Shown: positions 34,229-43,988 of the stretch, piece after piece
How the letters are laid out: every line of letters begins with the position of its first letter
How positions within the stretch are numbered: position 1 is the stretch's first letter
NCBI RefSeq assembly: GCF_000007705.1
Contig: NC_005085.1
Span: 4,287,752-4,351,751 of the forward strand
Reading direction: 5' to 3'
DNA length: 64,000 nt
Origin: Chromobacterium violaceum ATCC 12472
GTDB lineage: Bacteria > Pseudomonadota > Gammaproteobacteria > Burkholderiales > Chromobacteriaceae
Program-made: the position numbers and the translations under genes
The notes under the pieces: model-generated
What the model saw: the letters and a program-made list of their open reading frames with translations, nothing else
The model's database searches: none
Told to the model about the DNA's origin: nothing

Positions 34229-36271
34229 TTACGCGGTAGTGGTCGGACGCGCAGCCTTTTTCGGCTGGGCCGGATCACGCTCGGTGTAGTTGTCGACGTC
34301 GATGCCCAGCTTCTCGAAGCGGGCGCGTTCGATCGCCTCCACTTCGTCCGGCTGCACGTAGTAGTCCAGGTCGTTGTCGTAGGCGCGCGCCAGCATGCAG
34401 CCGACGATGCCCACCAGGCCGACGATGGCCAGCCACCAGATGTGCCAGATCAGCGCGAAGCCCAGCACCGTGGTGAAGGCGCCGATGTAAACGCCCACCG
34501 CGGTGTTGCGCGGCATGTGGATCGGCTCGTACGACTTCGGCACGGCGTAGGCGACGCCCTTTTCCTTCATGTCGGTGAAGGCGTCGATGTCATGCACCTG
34601 CGGCAGCTTGGCGAAGTTGTAGAACGGCGCCGGGGAAGACGTGGACCATTCCAGGGTGTGGCCGTTCCACGGGTCGCCGGTTTCGTCCACCAGCTTCTTG
34701 CGGTCGCGGATGCTCACCACGATCTGCAGCAGCTGGCAGGCGATGCCGGCGGCGATCAGCAGCGCGCCGAACAGGGCGATGTACAGCCACGGCTCCCAGG
34801 CCGGATTGTCGGTGTGGTTCAGGCGGCGGGTCATGCCCAGGAAGCCCAGCACGTACAGCGGCATGAAGGCGAACATGAAGCCGATCTGCCAGAACCAGAA
34901 CGAGGCCTTGCCCAGCTTGTCGTTCAGCTTGAAGCCGAACACCTTCGGGAACCAGAACGACACGCCGGCCAGGTAGCCGAACACGGCGCCGCCGATGATG
35001 GTGTTGTGGAAGTGGGCGATCAGGAACAGGCTGTTGTGCAGCACGTAGTCTGCGCCCGGCACGGCCAACAGCACGCCGGTCATGCCGCCGATGGAGAAGG
35101 TCACCATGAAGCCCAGGGTCCACAGAATCGGGGTTTCAAAGCGCAGGCGGCCCTTGTAGATGGTGAACAGCCAGTTGAACAGCTTCACGCCGGTCGGGAT
35201 CGAGATGATCATGGTCGCGATGCCGAAGAAGGCGTTGACGTTGGCGCCGGAGCCCATCGTGAAGAAGTGGTGCAGCCATACCATGAAGCCCAGCACCGAG
35301 ATCGCGCCGCTGGCGTAGATCATGGACTTGTGGCCGAACAGGCGCTTGCCGGCGAAAGTGGACACCACTTCCGAGAAGATGCCGAACGCCGGCAGAACCA
35401 GGATGTACACCTCGGGGTGGCCCCAGGCCCAGAACAGGTTCAGGTACATCATGGCGTTGCCGCCCAGTTCCGCGGTGAAGAAGTGGAAGTCCAGGTAGCG
35501 GTCCAGCGCCAGCATGGCCAGCGCGCCGGTCAGGATCGGGAAGGAGGTGGCGATCAGCACGTTGGCCCAGGTGCAGGTCCAGGTGAAGATCGGCATGTCC
35601 ATCAGCTTCATGCCCGGGGCGCGCATCTTGATCACGGTCACCAGGAAGTTGATCGCGGTCAGCGTCGTCCCGATGCCTGATATCTGCAAGGCCCAGATGT
35701 AGTAATCCACCCCCACGTCAGGGCTGAATCCCAGCTCGGCCAGCGGCGGATAGGCCACCCAGCCGGTGCGGGCAAAGTTGCCCACGCCCAGCGACAGGTT
35801 GACCAGGATCACCGCGGACACCAGCAGCCAGAAGCTCAGCGAGTTCAGGAAGGGGAAAGCCACGTCGCGCGCGCCGATCTGCAGCGGCACCACGATGTTC
35901 ATCAGGCCCGTCATGAACGGCATCGCCATGAAGATGATCATGATCACGCCGTGGGCGGTGAAGATCTGGTCATAGTGCTCGGGCGGGAACACGCCGTGGG
36001 CGCCGCCGGTGGCCATCGCCAGCTGGGTGCGCATCATCAGCGCGTCGGCGAAGCCGCGCAGCAGCATGATCATCGCGACGATGATGTACATCACGCCGAT
36101 TTTCTTGTGATCCACGGAAGTGAGCCATTCTTTCCAGAGATAGCCCCACTTGCCGAACTTGGTGATCAACGCGAACACCATCAGCCCGATCAGGCCGGCG
36201 CCGCCCAGCGCCCCCATGATGATGGGCTCGTGGAACGGGATCGCGTCCAGAGTCAGTTTACCTAACAACAT
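34229..36271 (-). CDS. cyoB: Cytochrome bo3 quinol oxidase subunit I
   Basis: CyoB, 680 residues, holds heme b, heme O and CuB and pumps protons while reducing oxygen with ubiquinol. The heme-copper motif [17 protein letters not shown] (around residue 280) contains the CuB His and the cross-linked Tyr. [14 protein letters not shown] follows near 335 and HFHNTIIGG near 413. The N-terminal quinol-oxidase extension and about 15 spans match E. coli CyoB length. It lies 6 bases after cyoA. Confidence 0.97.
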   Translation of the reverse strand: MLLGKLTLDAIPFHEPIIMGALGGAGLIGLMVFALITKFGKWGYLWKEWLTSVDHKKIGVMYIIVAMIMLLRGFADALMMRTQLAMATGGAHGVFPPEHYDQIFTAHGVIMIIFMAMPFMTGLMNIVVPLQIGARDVAFPFLNSLSFWLLVSAVILVNLSLGVGNFARTGWVAYPPLAELGFSPDVGVDYYIWALQISGIGTTLTAINFLVTVIKMRAPGMKLMDMPIFTWTCTWANVLIATSFPILTGALAMLALDRYLDFHFFTAELGGNAMMYLNLFWAWGHPEVYILVLPAFGIFSEVVSTFAGKRLFGHKSMIYASGAISVLGFMVWLHHFFTMGSGANVNAFFGIATMIISIPTGVKLFNWLFTIYKGRLRFETPILWTLGFMVTFSIGGMTGVLLAVPGADYVLHNSLFLIAHFHNTIIGGAVFGYLAGVSFWFPKVFGFKLNDKLGKASFWFWQIGFMFAFMPLYVLGFLGMTRRLNHTDNPAWEPWLYIALFGALLIAAGIACQLLQIVVSIRDRKKLVDETGDPWNGHTLEWSTSSPAPFYNFAKLPQVHDIDAFTDMKEKGVAYAVPKSYEPIHMPRNTAVGVYIGAFTTVLGFALIWHIWWLAIVGLVGIVGCMLARAYDNDLDYYVQPDEVEAIERARFEKLGIDVDNYTERDPAQPKKAARPTTTA

Positions 36272-36277
36272 CGATGC

Positions 36278-37219
36278 TTACTCCTTGACAACCGGCGGGG
36301 TGATGGCTGCGCACAGTTCTTTGGTCAGCTTGGTCAGCTTGATGGCGTCGTCGCTTTCAGCCAGCGACGGACGGCCGGCCATGTACTTGTGCAACACAGC
36401 CTCGAACAGGTACGGCGTGGTCGACGCGTAGTGTTCCACCGCATTGTTTTCGCTAGGCTTGAGCAACTTCAGGTACGCGGGCGCGTCCAATGCCTGGCCG
36501 GAAGCCTTGGCCTTGGCCACCCAGGCGTCGAATTCGGCCGGGGTCTTGGTGGCGACGGCGTTGAACTTCATGCCGGAGAAGCCGGCGCCGCTGTAGTTGG
36601 CGGAGAAGCCCTTGTAGGTGCCCGGTTCGTTGGCGATCAGATGCAACTGGGTCTGCATACCGGCCATCGCATAGATCTGGCCGCCCAGCTGCGGGATGAA
36701 GAAGGAGTTCATCGCCGCGTCGGAGGTGATCTTGAAGCTCACCGGGGTATCGGCCGGGAATACCAGCTCGTTGACGGAAGCGATTTGCTGCTCGGGGTAG
36801 ATGAACAACCATTTCCAGTTCAGCGCCACCACCTGCACCTGGATCGCCTTCTTGTCCGATTCCAGCGGACGGTACGGGTCGAGCTTGTGCGTGCTCTTCC
36901 AGGTCAGCGTCGCCAGGAAGGCGATGATGATGCAGGGAATCAGCCAGACCACGACTTCGATCTTGGTCGAGTGCGACCATTTCGGTTCGTAGGCGGCTTC
37001 CTTGTTGCCGGCGCGGTACTTCCAGGCGAAGACCAAGGTCATCACGATCACCGGGATGACCACCAGCAGCATCAGCGCGGTTGCCGTCAGGATCAGGGAC
37101 TTCTGCTCAGCGGCGATCTGGCCCTTGGGATCGAGAATGCCGCCTTGGCATCCCGACAGCAGGGCGATCACCACAGGCGCCAGTCCCCGCATCAGGCGGG
37201 AGGGTCTATGGTTTCTCAT
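36278..37219 (-). CDS. cyoA: Cytochrome bo3 quinol oxidase subunit II
   Basis: CyoA, a 313-residue lipoprotein (lipobox LLSGC, C24) with two membrane helices (about 42-66 and 88-106) and a periplasmic cupredoxin domain. The region [18 protein letters not shown] aligns with cytochrome oxidase subunit II but lacks the CuA cysteines, as expected for a quinol oxidase. The ATG at 37219 ([10 protein letters not shown]) is chosen over 63 upstream bases that add no recognisable sequence. First gene of cyoABCDE, with a long untranslated or control region upstream. Confidence 0.95.
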   Translation of the reverse strand: MRNHRPSRLMRGLAPVVIALLSGCQGGILDPKGQIAAEQKSLILTATALMLLVVIPVIVMTLVFAWKYRAGNKEAAYEPKWSHSTKIEVVVWLIPCIIIAFLATLTWKSTHKLDPYRPLESDKKAIQVQVVALNWKWLFIYPEQQIASVNELVFPADTPVSFKITSDAAMNSFFIPQLGGQIYAMAGMQTQLHLIANEPGTYKGFSANYSGAGFSGMKFNAVATKTPAEFDAWVAKAKASGQALDAPAYLKLLKPSENNAVEHYASTTPYLFEAVLHKYMAGRPSLAESDDAIKLTKLTKELCAAITPPVVKE

Positions 37220-37633
37220 CTTACGACTTTTCAGGTTAAAAATCCTTTGGCGCGCAGATGCGCAACAGGCGTTGCGAGCCATGCTCCAACGCCAAGAAAA
37301 CAGTTCCCTGCCGGACCGGCGGACAACGACGCCAAGCGCCGCCCTCCTGGGTCCAGGTCAAACCAGAAATTTAGGGCTCGCGGGACACCCCGCGATCGAC
37401 CGCAGCCGGCGTTGGGCGCCGGACGCGGCTGGAAGCGACTCCACAATCGCTTCCGGGCGATGACGTGACAGCTGAGATCACTGTCCGAGTGAAGCGCCGT
37501 ATGCGGCGCGGGAAGACAGGAATTCGGCAAACACAAACATCAACGCCCGGCGCTGTCAGGCTGCGACAAATGGTCGCGGCCGATGGCCGAGCGGGGCGTA
37601 TTAGAAACAGTTCCGGCCAAGATTTCAAGAGTC

Positions 37634-37647
37634 TTGACCATGGTCAA
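37634..37647. promoter_or_regulatory. FNR/Anr-like dyad (proximal)
   Basis: Perfect 14-bp palindrome TTGACCATGGTCAA, the TTGAC-N4-GTCAA form of an FNR/Anr box. It lies 415 bases upstream of cyoA. Confidence 0.6.
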
Positions 37648-37677
37648 AACCCGACCAGCGACGGATATGCCATTTAG

Positions 37678-37691
37678 TTGATTCGAATCAA
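37678..37691. promoter_or_regulatory. FNR/Anr box (distal)
   Basis: TTGATTCGAATCAA matches the FNR consensus TTGAT-N4-ATCAA exactly. Its centre is 44 bp from the neighbouring dyad. Oxygen control of the downstream cyo operon is the natural reading, because Anr and FNR repress cyo in other proteobacteria. Confidence 0.7.
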
Positions 37692-37928
37692 GGACGACGC
37701 CCGCCGTATTCTGCCGCAGCAACAACCACTTAGGACAAAGTCATTAACATGACTTGCGCATGGAACGGGTTGCAAATCGTTACAAAAAATATTTCTGCAA
37801 GCACAATTGCCAAATCAGGAAAAGTCTGAGAATGAAGGAAAACGGCAATCCGACAGGCTGGATCGGCAGCAAGGCCCAAGTTTGTCGAAAAAAACGCGAT
37901 ACGCGGGTTGACTGGAGGGTCAGAATGC

Positions 37929-37959
37929 AAAAAGCCGAATCGGGACCGATTCGGCTTTT
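37929..37959 (-). terminator. Terminator of tRNA-fMet
   Basis: A 14-bp stem AAAAGCCGAATCGG / CCGATTCGGCTTTT with a 3-base loop, followed by T on the minus strand. It lies 8 bases past the tRNA. The U-tract on the plus side also makes it potentially bidirectional. Confidence 0.85.
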
Positions 37960-37966
37960 CTGTGTT

Positions 37967-38043
<77 letters not shown>

Positions 38044-38056
38044 TCAGAGAGGTTGC

Positions 38057-38085
38057 ATATTAAGACAAAGCGAACAGTGCGTCAA
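38057..38085 (-). promoter_or_regulatory. Promoter of tRNA-fMet
   Basis: On the minus strand -35 TTGACG (38080-38085) and -10 TAATAT (38057-38062) with an exact 17-base spacer, 14 bases before the tRNA. Confidence 0.85.
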
Positions 38086-38148
38086 GAACTTTTTACATCA
38101 AAAAAACCAGCCCCCTCAACCACTCCGTCACTGCGCTCGATCAGCCAA

Positions 38149-38174
38149 CAAAAAAGGCGGCCATCCGGGCCGCC
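38149..38174 (-). terminator. Terminator after dsbA
   Basis: Stem GGCGGCC / GGCCGCC with a 5-base loop, followed on the minus strand by a run of seven T. It begins 21 bases after the dsbA stop. Confidence 0.85.
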
Positions 38175-38194
38175 CTTGCGCATAACGCTGGCGC

Positions 38195-38806
38195 TTATTT
38201 CTTTTCGGCGCGCGCCTTGGCCACCAGTTCATTCATCACCTGGATCATCCGTTCCGGCGTCGCGGTCACCACCACGTACTTGCCGTTGACGATCACGGTC
38301 GGCGTGCCCTGGATCTGGTAGTCGCGGGTGATCTTGGTCGCGCGCGCCACCTGGGCGTTGATGCCGAAGGAGTTATAGGTCTGCAGCAGCTTGGCGCTGT
38401 CCACGCCCTTTTGCTGCTTGATCCAGCCAGTGAACTGCTCAGGCTTGGACAGGTCCACGCGCTGCTTGATCTGCGCGTCGAAAGCCGCGCGGTGCAGCTT
38501 GTCGAAAGTGCCGGTGGCGTTGAAGGTGGCGAACATGCGGGCGAAGCCTTCCATCGACTTCTGCCACACGATCTGCTCCTTGCGGAAGCTTACGTCGGCC
38601 GGCAGAGTCTTGGACCAGGCGTTGAAGGCCGGATCGTCGTCATAGCAATGGATGCAGTGGTAGGAGAAGAATTCGATCACTTCCACCTTCTTGGGATCGG
38701 CCACCGGCTGGGGCGTGCTCAGCATCGTATAGTCCTTGCCCAACTGGATCGCGGCATTCGCCATGCCGCTGACTGCCAGCATTACCAACAGCAACCATTT
38801 CTTCAT
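38195..38806 (-). CDS. dsbA: Periplasmic thiol:disulfide oxidoreductase DsbA
   Basis: A 203-residue thioredoxin-fold protein with signal peptide ending ANA near residue 18. It introduces disulfide bonds into exported proteins and is reoxidised by DsbB. The active site reads CIHC at 51-54 in EFFSYHCIHCY, and the cis-Pro loop is QGTPTVIVNG near 165. E. coli DsbA has CPHC, so the Ile in position 2 is a variant; CVHC is known in Neisseria DsbA proteins. It lies 32 bases after the SPOR protein gene; probably an operon. Confidence 0.95.
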   Translation of the reverse strand: MKKWLLLVMLAVSGMANAAIQLGKDYTMLSTPQPVADPKKVEVIEFFSYHCIHCYDDDPAFNAWSKTLPADVSFRKEQIVWQKSMEGFARMFATFNATGTFDKLHRAAFDAQIKQRVDLSKPEQFTGWIKQQKGVDSAKLLQTYNSFGINAQVARATKITRDYQIQGTPTVIVNGKYVVVTATPERMIQVMNELVAKARAEKK

Positions 38807-38837
38807 GTTCTTTTCCCGTTATTTGGAGAGATGAGAC

Positions 38838-39590
38838 TTACTCGGCCTTCACCACATTGGCGTTGATGCCGTCTTGCTTCAGCTGCGCGCGGATGCGCTC
38901 CACATCGTCCTGGCGGCTCAGCGGGCCCACGCGGACCCGATGCACCATCCCCTTGTCAGGCACGTTGACCGACTGGATCTTGGCTTCCACCCCCAGCAAG
39001 GCCAGCTTGGCCTTCAGATTGTCGGCCTCGTCCTGGTTCTGGAACGCGCCCAGCTGCAAATAAACTTTTTTGGCAGGCGCGGATGCCGAAGGTTCCCCCG
39101 AGCGCGAGGACTTGGCGTCGGACGTCACCGCGTCCACCTGGCCTGGCAGGATCTTGTAAAAATCGAAGCGCTGCTCATCCTTGCCGCTCTTTGCAGGGGC
39201 TTGCGGAGCCGGCTTGGGTTTGGCTTCGTGGGACGCGGCCGGAGGCGGCAGCGGCACGGTCTCGGTGGAGTCCAGGGTCGCCTGGGGCTGAGACGGCTGG
39301 GCGGCCGGCGGCTGAGCCGCGGGCGCGGTGGCCGAGGCGGCATCGGAAATCCGGGTGCCCGGCGCCAGCAGCTCGGTCGGCGGCTGCGGCGTTTCGGCCT
39401 TGCGCTCGTTTTTGGGCTGGAAGGTGGCGGGCGAGCGGTTCAGATACATCGCCAACCCCACCGCCACCGCCACGCCGACGATCAGGCCAATGATGATGCC
39501 CGCCATCATGCCGCCGCCGCCGCGCGACGAGGAGGAGTTGCCGCGCCCACGCGACGGCCGGGGGGAGTTTTTCAGGTCTCGATTAGCCAT
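38838..39590 (-). CDS. SPOR-domain membrane protein (FtsN/DedD-like)
   Basis: A 250-residue bitopic inner-membrane protein. The N-terminus is basic and Ser/Gly-rich (ARG and RGRGNSSSSRGGGG), followed by one membrane span (about 29-50). A Pro/Ala-rich periplasmic linker follows (about 60-165). The C-terminal SPOR domain (about 170-250: YLQLGAFQNQDEADNLKAKL and HRVRVGPLSRQDD) binds denuded peptidoglycan at the division septum. The architecture matches FtsN. Upstream of dsbA is its usual place in Neisseriales. Confidence 0.88.
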   Translation of the reverse strand: MANRDLKNSPRPSRGRGNSSSSRGGGGMMAGIIIGLIVGVAVAVGLAMYLNRSPATFQPKNERKAETPQPPTELLAPGTRISDAASATAPAAQPPAAQPSQPQATLDSTETVPLPPPAASHEAKPKPAPQAPAKSGKDEQRFDFYKILPGQVDAVTSDAKSSRSGEPSASAPAKKVYLQLGAFQNQDEADNLKAKLALLGVEAKIQSVNVPDKGMVHRVRVGPLSRQDDVERIRAQLKQDGINANVVKAE

Positions 39591-39655
39591 TCACCACTAC
39601 CGCTATGTCTATACGGACGGCAGAGACGCCGTCCGGGTTGGATTGATCAATTCTA

Positions 39656-41158
39656 TCAAGCGCCGCTCTGCATGACGCGCCTGAGCTGGATCGCCTGCAA
39701 TACATGGTTGCGGTTTATCGTTTCCGCGCCCTGCAAATCGGCGATGGTGCGCGAAACCCGCAGTATCCGATGATACGCGCGCGCCGACAAGCCAAGTTGT
39801 TGCAATGCCTTGGCCAGCACCGCCAGCGCCTGCTCGTCGCCGAGGCAATGCCGCTCCAGCTCCGCGCCCTGCAATGCCGCATTCAGCCCGCCCTGCCGCG
39901 CCAACTGGCGATCGCGCGCCGTCAGCACCCGATGGCGCACCGACTCGCTGGCCTCCCCCGCAGCGGACCGCTGCAGCTCGTCCGCGGTCAGCGCCGGCAC
40001 TTCCACCTGCAAATCGATGCGGTCCAGCAAAGGGCCGGAGATTTTACCTCGATATCTCGCCACCTGCTCGGGAGTGCACTGACAGCGCCCGGACGGATGG
40101 CCGTGGTAGCCGCAGGGGCAGGGATTCATCGCCGCCACCAGCTGGAAACGCGCCGGGAAGCTGGCCTGCCTCGCCGCCCGCGAAATATGGATCATCCCGC
40201 TCTCGAGCGGCTCGCGCAGCACTTCCAGCACCTTGCGGTCGAACTCCGGCAATTCGTCGAGAAACAGCACGCCGTGATGCGCCAGGCTGATCTCGCCCGG
40301 CCTCGGCTCACTGCCGCCGCCGACCAGCGCCACCGCGGAAGCGGTGTGATGGGGCGACCTGAACGGGCGCACCCGCCAGCGGCCGGGCTGGAAGCCTTGC
40401 GAACCCAGCGACTGCACCGCCGCGCTCTCCAGCGCCTCTGTTTCGGACAACGGCGGCAGCAGGCCGGGCAGCCTGGCCGCCAGCATGGACTTGCCGGTGC
40501 CCGGCGGCCCCATCAGCAACAAGCTGTGTCCGCCTGCCGCGGCGATTTCCAAAGCCCCGCGGGCGATGGACTGGCCTTTGACATCGGCCAGATCGGGATA
40601 GTTCGGCCACTCGCCGCCGATGGCGCCGGCGAACGGTTCCAGCGGCTGCAAACCGTTCAGAAAGGCGCACGCCTGCGGCAAGGACTCCACCGCGTAGACG
40701 GCGGCGCCGCCGACCACCGCCGCCTCGCCGGCGCTGTCGGCAGGCAGCACGAAAGCGCGACCGGCGGCGTGGCACTGGCAGGCCATCGCCAAGGCGCCGC
40801 GCACCGGGCGCACCGCGCCGCTGAGCGCCAGCTCGCCGGCGAATTCGAAACGGGCGATGTCGTCGTTCTTCACCTGGCCCGAAGCCAGCAGGATGCCAAT
40901 GGCGATGGGGAGGTCGAAGCGGCCGGAGTCCTTGGGCAGGTCGGCCGGAGCGAGATTGACGGTGATCTTGCGGGCGGGAAATTCGAAGCCCGAGGTGAGA
41001 ATGGCGGCGCGGACGCGGTCCCGGCTTTCCTTCACCTCGGTGTCGGGCAGGCCGACGATGTTGAACGCGGGCAGGCCGTTGGCCAGGTGGACCTCGACGG
41101 CCACCTCCGGGGCGTCAAGCCCGGACAACGCCCTGCTCGCCACCACCGCCAGCGTCAT
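39656..41158 (-). CDS. yifB: YifB/ComM family AAA+ ATPase
   Basis: A 500-residue Mg-chelatase-like AAA+ ATPase. The N-terminal Lon-substrate-like ChlI domain begins MTLAVVASRALSGLDAPEV. Walker A GPPGTGKS is at 217-224 and Walker B LFLDELPEF near 298. A Cys cluster (NPCPCGYHG...CQC) near 345 matches the family. In Vibrio and other species ComM is a branch-migration helicase for natural transformation. It lies 5 bases downstream of ubiK. Confidence 0.95.
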   Translation of the reverse strand: MTLAVVASRALSGLDAPEVAVEVHLANGLPAFNIVGLPDTEVKESRDRVRAAILTSGFEFPARKITVNLAPADLPKDSGRFDLPIAIGILLASGQVKNDDIARFEFAGELALSGAVRPVRGALAMACQCHAAGRAFVLPADSAGEAAVVGGAAVYAVESLPQACAFLNGLQPLEPFAGAIGGEWPNYPDLADVKGQSIARGALEIAAAGGHSLLLMGPPGTGKSMLAARLPGLLPPLSETEALESAAVQSLGSQGFQPGRWRVRPFRSPHHTASAVALVGGGSEPRPGEISLAHHGVLFLDELPEFDRKVLEVLREPLESGMIHISRAARQASFPARFQLVAAMNPCPCGYHGHPSGRCQCTPEQVARYRGKISGPLLDRIDLQVEVPALTADELQRSAAGEASESVRHRVLTARDRQLARQGGLNAALQGAELERHCLGDEQALAVLAKALQQLGLSARAYHRILRVSRTIADLQGAETINRNHVLQAIQLRRVMQSGA

Positions 41159-41163
41159 GGCGC

Positions 41164-41451
41164 TCAGGAATGGCCGAGTTCGGACTGTTCCTCCACCTTG
41201 GCCGCGGCCTCGTCCGGAAACGCCTGGGACTCAAGCCTGGCCAGGCGCGACTCCAGCGCCGCCAGCTTTTCCCGGGTGCGCGCCAGCACCGCCTGCTGCA
41301 CGTCGAACTCCTCGCGCGTCACCAGATCCATCTTGGAAAAGGTGGAGGCCATCATCGCGCGGACGTTCTTTTCGATGTCCTTGGCCGGGCTGGCTGCGAT
41401 GGTCTCGCTGATCTTGGCGCTGATTTCTTCAAACAGTTTCTGGCTCAACAT
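41164..41451 (-). CDS. ubiK: Ubiquinone biosynthesis accessory factor UbiK (YqiC)
   Basis: A 95-residue coiled-coil protein of the BMFP/YqiC family that helps the soluble Ubi complex work in ubiquinone synthesis. It has an N-terminal amphipathic helix (MLSQKLFEEISAKISETIA), the VTREEFDVQQAVLARTREKL motif at about 44-63, and the LAALESRLARLE heptads. The ATG at 41451 fits the family length; the longer open frame runs back over the glnK promoter and is not coding. Confidence 0.92.
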   Translation of the reverse strand: MLSQKLFEEISAKISETIAASPAKDIEKNVRAMMASTFSKMDLVTREEFDVQQAVLARTREKLAALESRLARLESQAFPDEAAAKVEEQSELGHS

Positions 41452-41582
41452 GGTCGCGGCTCCTGCGTGTCTTGGATACCCAGCCGAGTGTAGCAAAAAG
41501 CGCCCCCGCCCTCCCGCTTTTCCTGCCTGCGCGGACAGGGAAGGCCGGCAGATCGGCGCGAAAGCATGACGCGGCGCAGCAA

Positions 41583-41599
41583 TGCACCAAAACCGTGCA
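41583..41599 (+). promoter_or_regulatory. NtrC binding site
   Basis: TGCACCAAAACCGTGCA fits the NtrC dyad GCAC-N7-GTGC, 110 bases upstream of the sigma-54 promoter. A half-site TGCACCA lies at 41661. Confidence 0.8.
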
Positions 41600-41605
41600 G
41601 CATAA

Positions 41606-42097
<492 letters not shown>

Positions 42098-42124
42098 GCG
42101 CTTTGTGAAACTGGGGAAACCATA

Positions 42125-43435
42125 ATGAAAAAGATACTCGCTGCAATGGCTTCCGGGCTCGCCGCCCTCTCCCTGCCCGCGCTGGCCGATGCGCCGGCCG
42201 GCCCGGCGGTGGCCGCCGCCAAGGTGATCAACTCCGGCGACACCGCCTGGATGCTGACCTCCACCGCCCTGGTGCTGTTCATGACCATTCCCGGCCTGGC
42301 GCTGTTCTATGGCGGCATGGTCCGCAAGAAGAACGTGCTGGCCACGCTGATGCAGAGCTTCGCCATCACCGCGCTGGTGACCGTGCTGTGGGCCGTCGTC
42401 GGCTACAGCCTGGCCTTCACCGTCGGCACCCCCTATATCGGCGACCTGTCCCGCGTGCTGCTGGACGGCATGGTGTACATGAAGGACGCCGGCAAGCTGG
42501 CGGTGCATCCGCTGGCCGGCACCATCCCGGAATCGGTGTTCATGACCTTCCAGATGACCTTCGCCATCATCACCCCGGCGCTGATCACCGGCGCCTTCGC
42601 CGAGCGGATGAAGTTCTCTGCGATGCTGGTCTTCATGGCGCTGTGGTCTCTGCTGGTCTATGTGCCGGTCGCCCACTGGGTATGGGCGCCGGGCGGCTGG
42701 ATGGGCGACAAGGGCGTGCTGGACTTCGCCGGCGGCACCGTGGTGCACATCAATGCCGGCGTGGCCGGCCTGGTGACCGCGCTGGTGCTGGGCAAGCGCG
42801 TCGGCTTCGGCCGCGAGGCGATGCCGCCCCACAACCTGGTGCTGACCCTGGTGGGCGCGTCGATGCTGTGGGTGGGCTGGTTCGGCTTCAACGCCGGCTC
42901 GGCGGGCGCCGCCGACGGCCGCGCCGGCATGGCGATGGTCACCACCCAGGTCGCCACCGCGATGGCCGCGCTGGCCTGGATGTTCGCCGAATGGATCGCC
43001 AAGAAAAAGCCTTCGGTACTGGGCATCGCCTCCGGCGCGGTGGCCGGCCTGGTGGCCATCACCCCGGCCGCCGGCTTCGTCGACGTCAAGGGCGCGCTGG
43101 CCATCGGCCTGGCCGCCGGCGTGATCTGCTTCTGGGGCGCCACCGGCCTGAAACACATGATGGGCTACGACGACTCGCTGGACGCTTTCGGCGTGCACGG
43201 CGTGGGCGGCATCCTGGGCGCGCTGCTGACCGGCGTGTTCGCGGTCAAGGACATCGGCGGCGCCGACGGCAGCCTGGCCACCCAGGCGCTGGGCGTGGGC
43301 GTGACCATCGTCTACTGCGGCGTGGTCACCTTCATCCTGCTGAAGCTGGTGGACATCGTGCTCGGCCTGCGCGTCGCGGAGGACGAGGAACGCGAAGGCC
43401 TGGATCTGGTGCTGCACGGCGAGCGGGTGGAATAA
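42125..43435 (+). CDS. amtB: Ammonium transporter AmtB
   Basis: A 436-residue Amt/Rh/MEP channel for ammonium with a cleavable signal sequence (about 1-22, SLPALADA) and 11 membrane helices. FYGGMVRKKNVLATLMQSF (about 61-79) and the pore-His region DAFGVHGVGGILGALLTG (about 354-371) are family signatures. The C-terminal tail GLRVAEDEEREGLDL contacts GlnK. It lies 27 bases after glnK and ends at a strong terminator. Confidence 0.97.
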   Translation: MKKILAAMASGLAALSLPALADAPAGPAVAAAKVINSGDTAWMLTSTALVLFMTIPGLALFYGGMVRKKNVLATLMQSFAITALVTVLWAVVGYSLAFTVGTPYIGDLSRVLLDGMVYMKDAGKLAVHPLAGTIPESVFMTFQMTFAIITPALITGAFAERMKFSAMLVFMALWSLLVYVPVAHWVWAPGGWMGDKGVLDFAGGTVVHINAGVAGLVTALVLGKRVGFGREAMPPHNLVLTLVGASMLWVGWFGFNAGSAGAADGRAGMAMVTTQVATAMAALAWMFAEWIAKKKPSVLGIASGAVAGLVAITPAAGFVDVKGALAIGLAAGVICFWGATGLKHMMGYDDSLDAFGVHGVGGILGALLTGVFAVKDIGGADGSLATQALGVGVTIVYCGVVTFILLKLVDIVLGLRVAEDEEREGLDLVLHGERVE

Positions 43436-43472
43436 GCCGCCGGATCGAAAGATTGTTGTGTAAGGGACTTGG

Positions 43473-43496
43473 CGGGGCTTCGGCCCCGTTTTTTTT
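43473..43496 (+). terminator. Terminator of glnK-amtB
   Basis: CGGGGC-TTCG-GCCCCG tetraloop hairpin followed by eight T, 37 bases after amtB. Confidence 0.93.
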
Positions 43497-43510
43497 GCGC
43501 CTGGCGCATG

Positions 43511-43533
43511 AAAAAACCGGCCAGCGGCCGGTT
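43511..43533 (-). terminator. Terminator of sspAB
   Basis: Stem AACCGGCC / GGCCGGTT with a 3-base loop, followed on the minus strand by TTTTTT; 17 bases after the sspB stop. Confidence 0.88.
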
Positions 43534-43550
43534 GGGATGGTGAGACAAGC

Positions 43551-43979
43551 TTACTTGACGATGCGCAGGCTGGGACGGCCGCTGGGACGGCCCGGGGTCG
43601 GGTCGTCGCCGCCGGATTCGGGCGCCTGCTCGGCGTCCACCGGACGCAGCGCGGCGGCCTCCTCGCTCATCGGCTCCACCTCGAACCCCATGCCCTCGCC
43701 GGTTTCCCGCGCGAAGATGGACATCACGTTGCCGATCGGCACCCAGATGTCGCGCGACACGCCGCCGAAGCGGGCGGAAAACGAAACCCACTCATTGTCG
43801 ATGCGCAGATTCTTGGTCGCGGTCTCGGCGATGTTGAGCACGATCTCGTTGTTCTTCACGTACTCGAGCGGCACGTCGGTGCGGCTGTTCACCCACACCA
43901 CGATGTACGGGGTGTAGCCATTGTCGCCGCACCATTGGTGCAGCGCGCGCAGCATGTACGGCTTGGTGCTGGAGCTCAT
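43551..43979 (-). CDS. sspB: ClpXP adaptor SspB
   Basis: SspB delivers ssrA-tagged peptides from stalled ribosomes to ClpXP. It is 142 residues: a folded substrate-binding domain (about 5-110, with KPYMLRALHQWCGDNG and FSARFGGVSRDIWVP), a flexible acidic linker, and the ClpX-binding tail LRIVK at the very end. It follows sspA by 9 bases. Confidence 0.96.
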   Translation of the reverse strand: MSSSTKPYMLRALHQWCGDNGYTPYIVVWVNSRTDVPLEYVKNNEIVLNIAETATKNLRIDNEWVSFSARFGGVSRDIWVPIGNVMSIFARETGEGMGFEVEPMSEEAAALRPVDAEQAPESGGDDPTPGRPSGRPSLRIVK

Positions 43980-43988
43980 CGCGTCTCC

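Larger units (their letters stand above)
37220..37966. other. Long intergenic region upstream of cyoA
   Basis: About 750 bases without a convincing gene. Short open frames here lack ribosome-binding sites and family features. Visible content is two FNR/Anr-type dyads (37634 and 37678), a TAATAC on the minus strand at 37599-37604 that could be a cyoA -10, and the terminator of the initiator tRNA at 37929. A leader of about 370 bases before cyoA is implied if the promoter lies near the dyads. Confidence 0.6.

Noticed and set aside
37231..37536. A 101-codon minus-strand frame in the cyoA leader
   Set aside because: No ribosome-binding site, no hydrophobic or conserved segment; more likely untranslated leader.
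37220..37600. Riboswitch in the cyoA leader
   Set aside because: Several GC-rich inverted repeats are visible, but none fits a known riboswitch core that I can identify.
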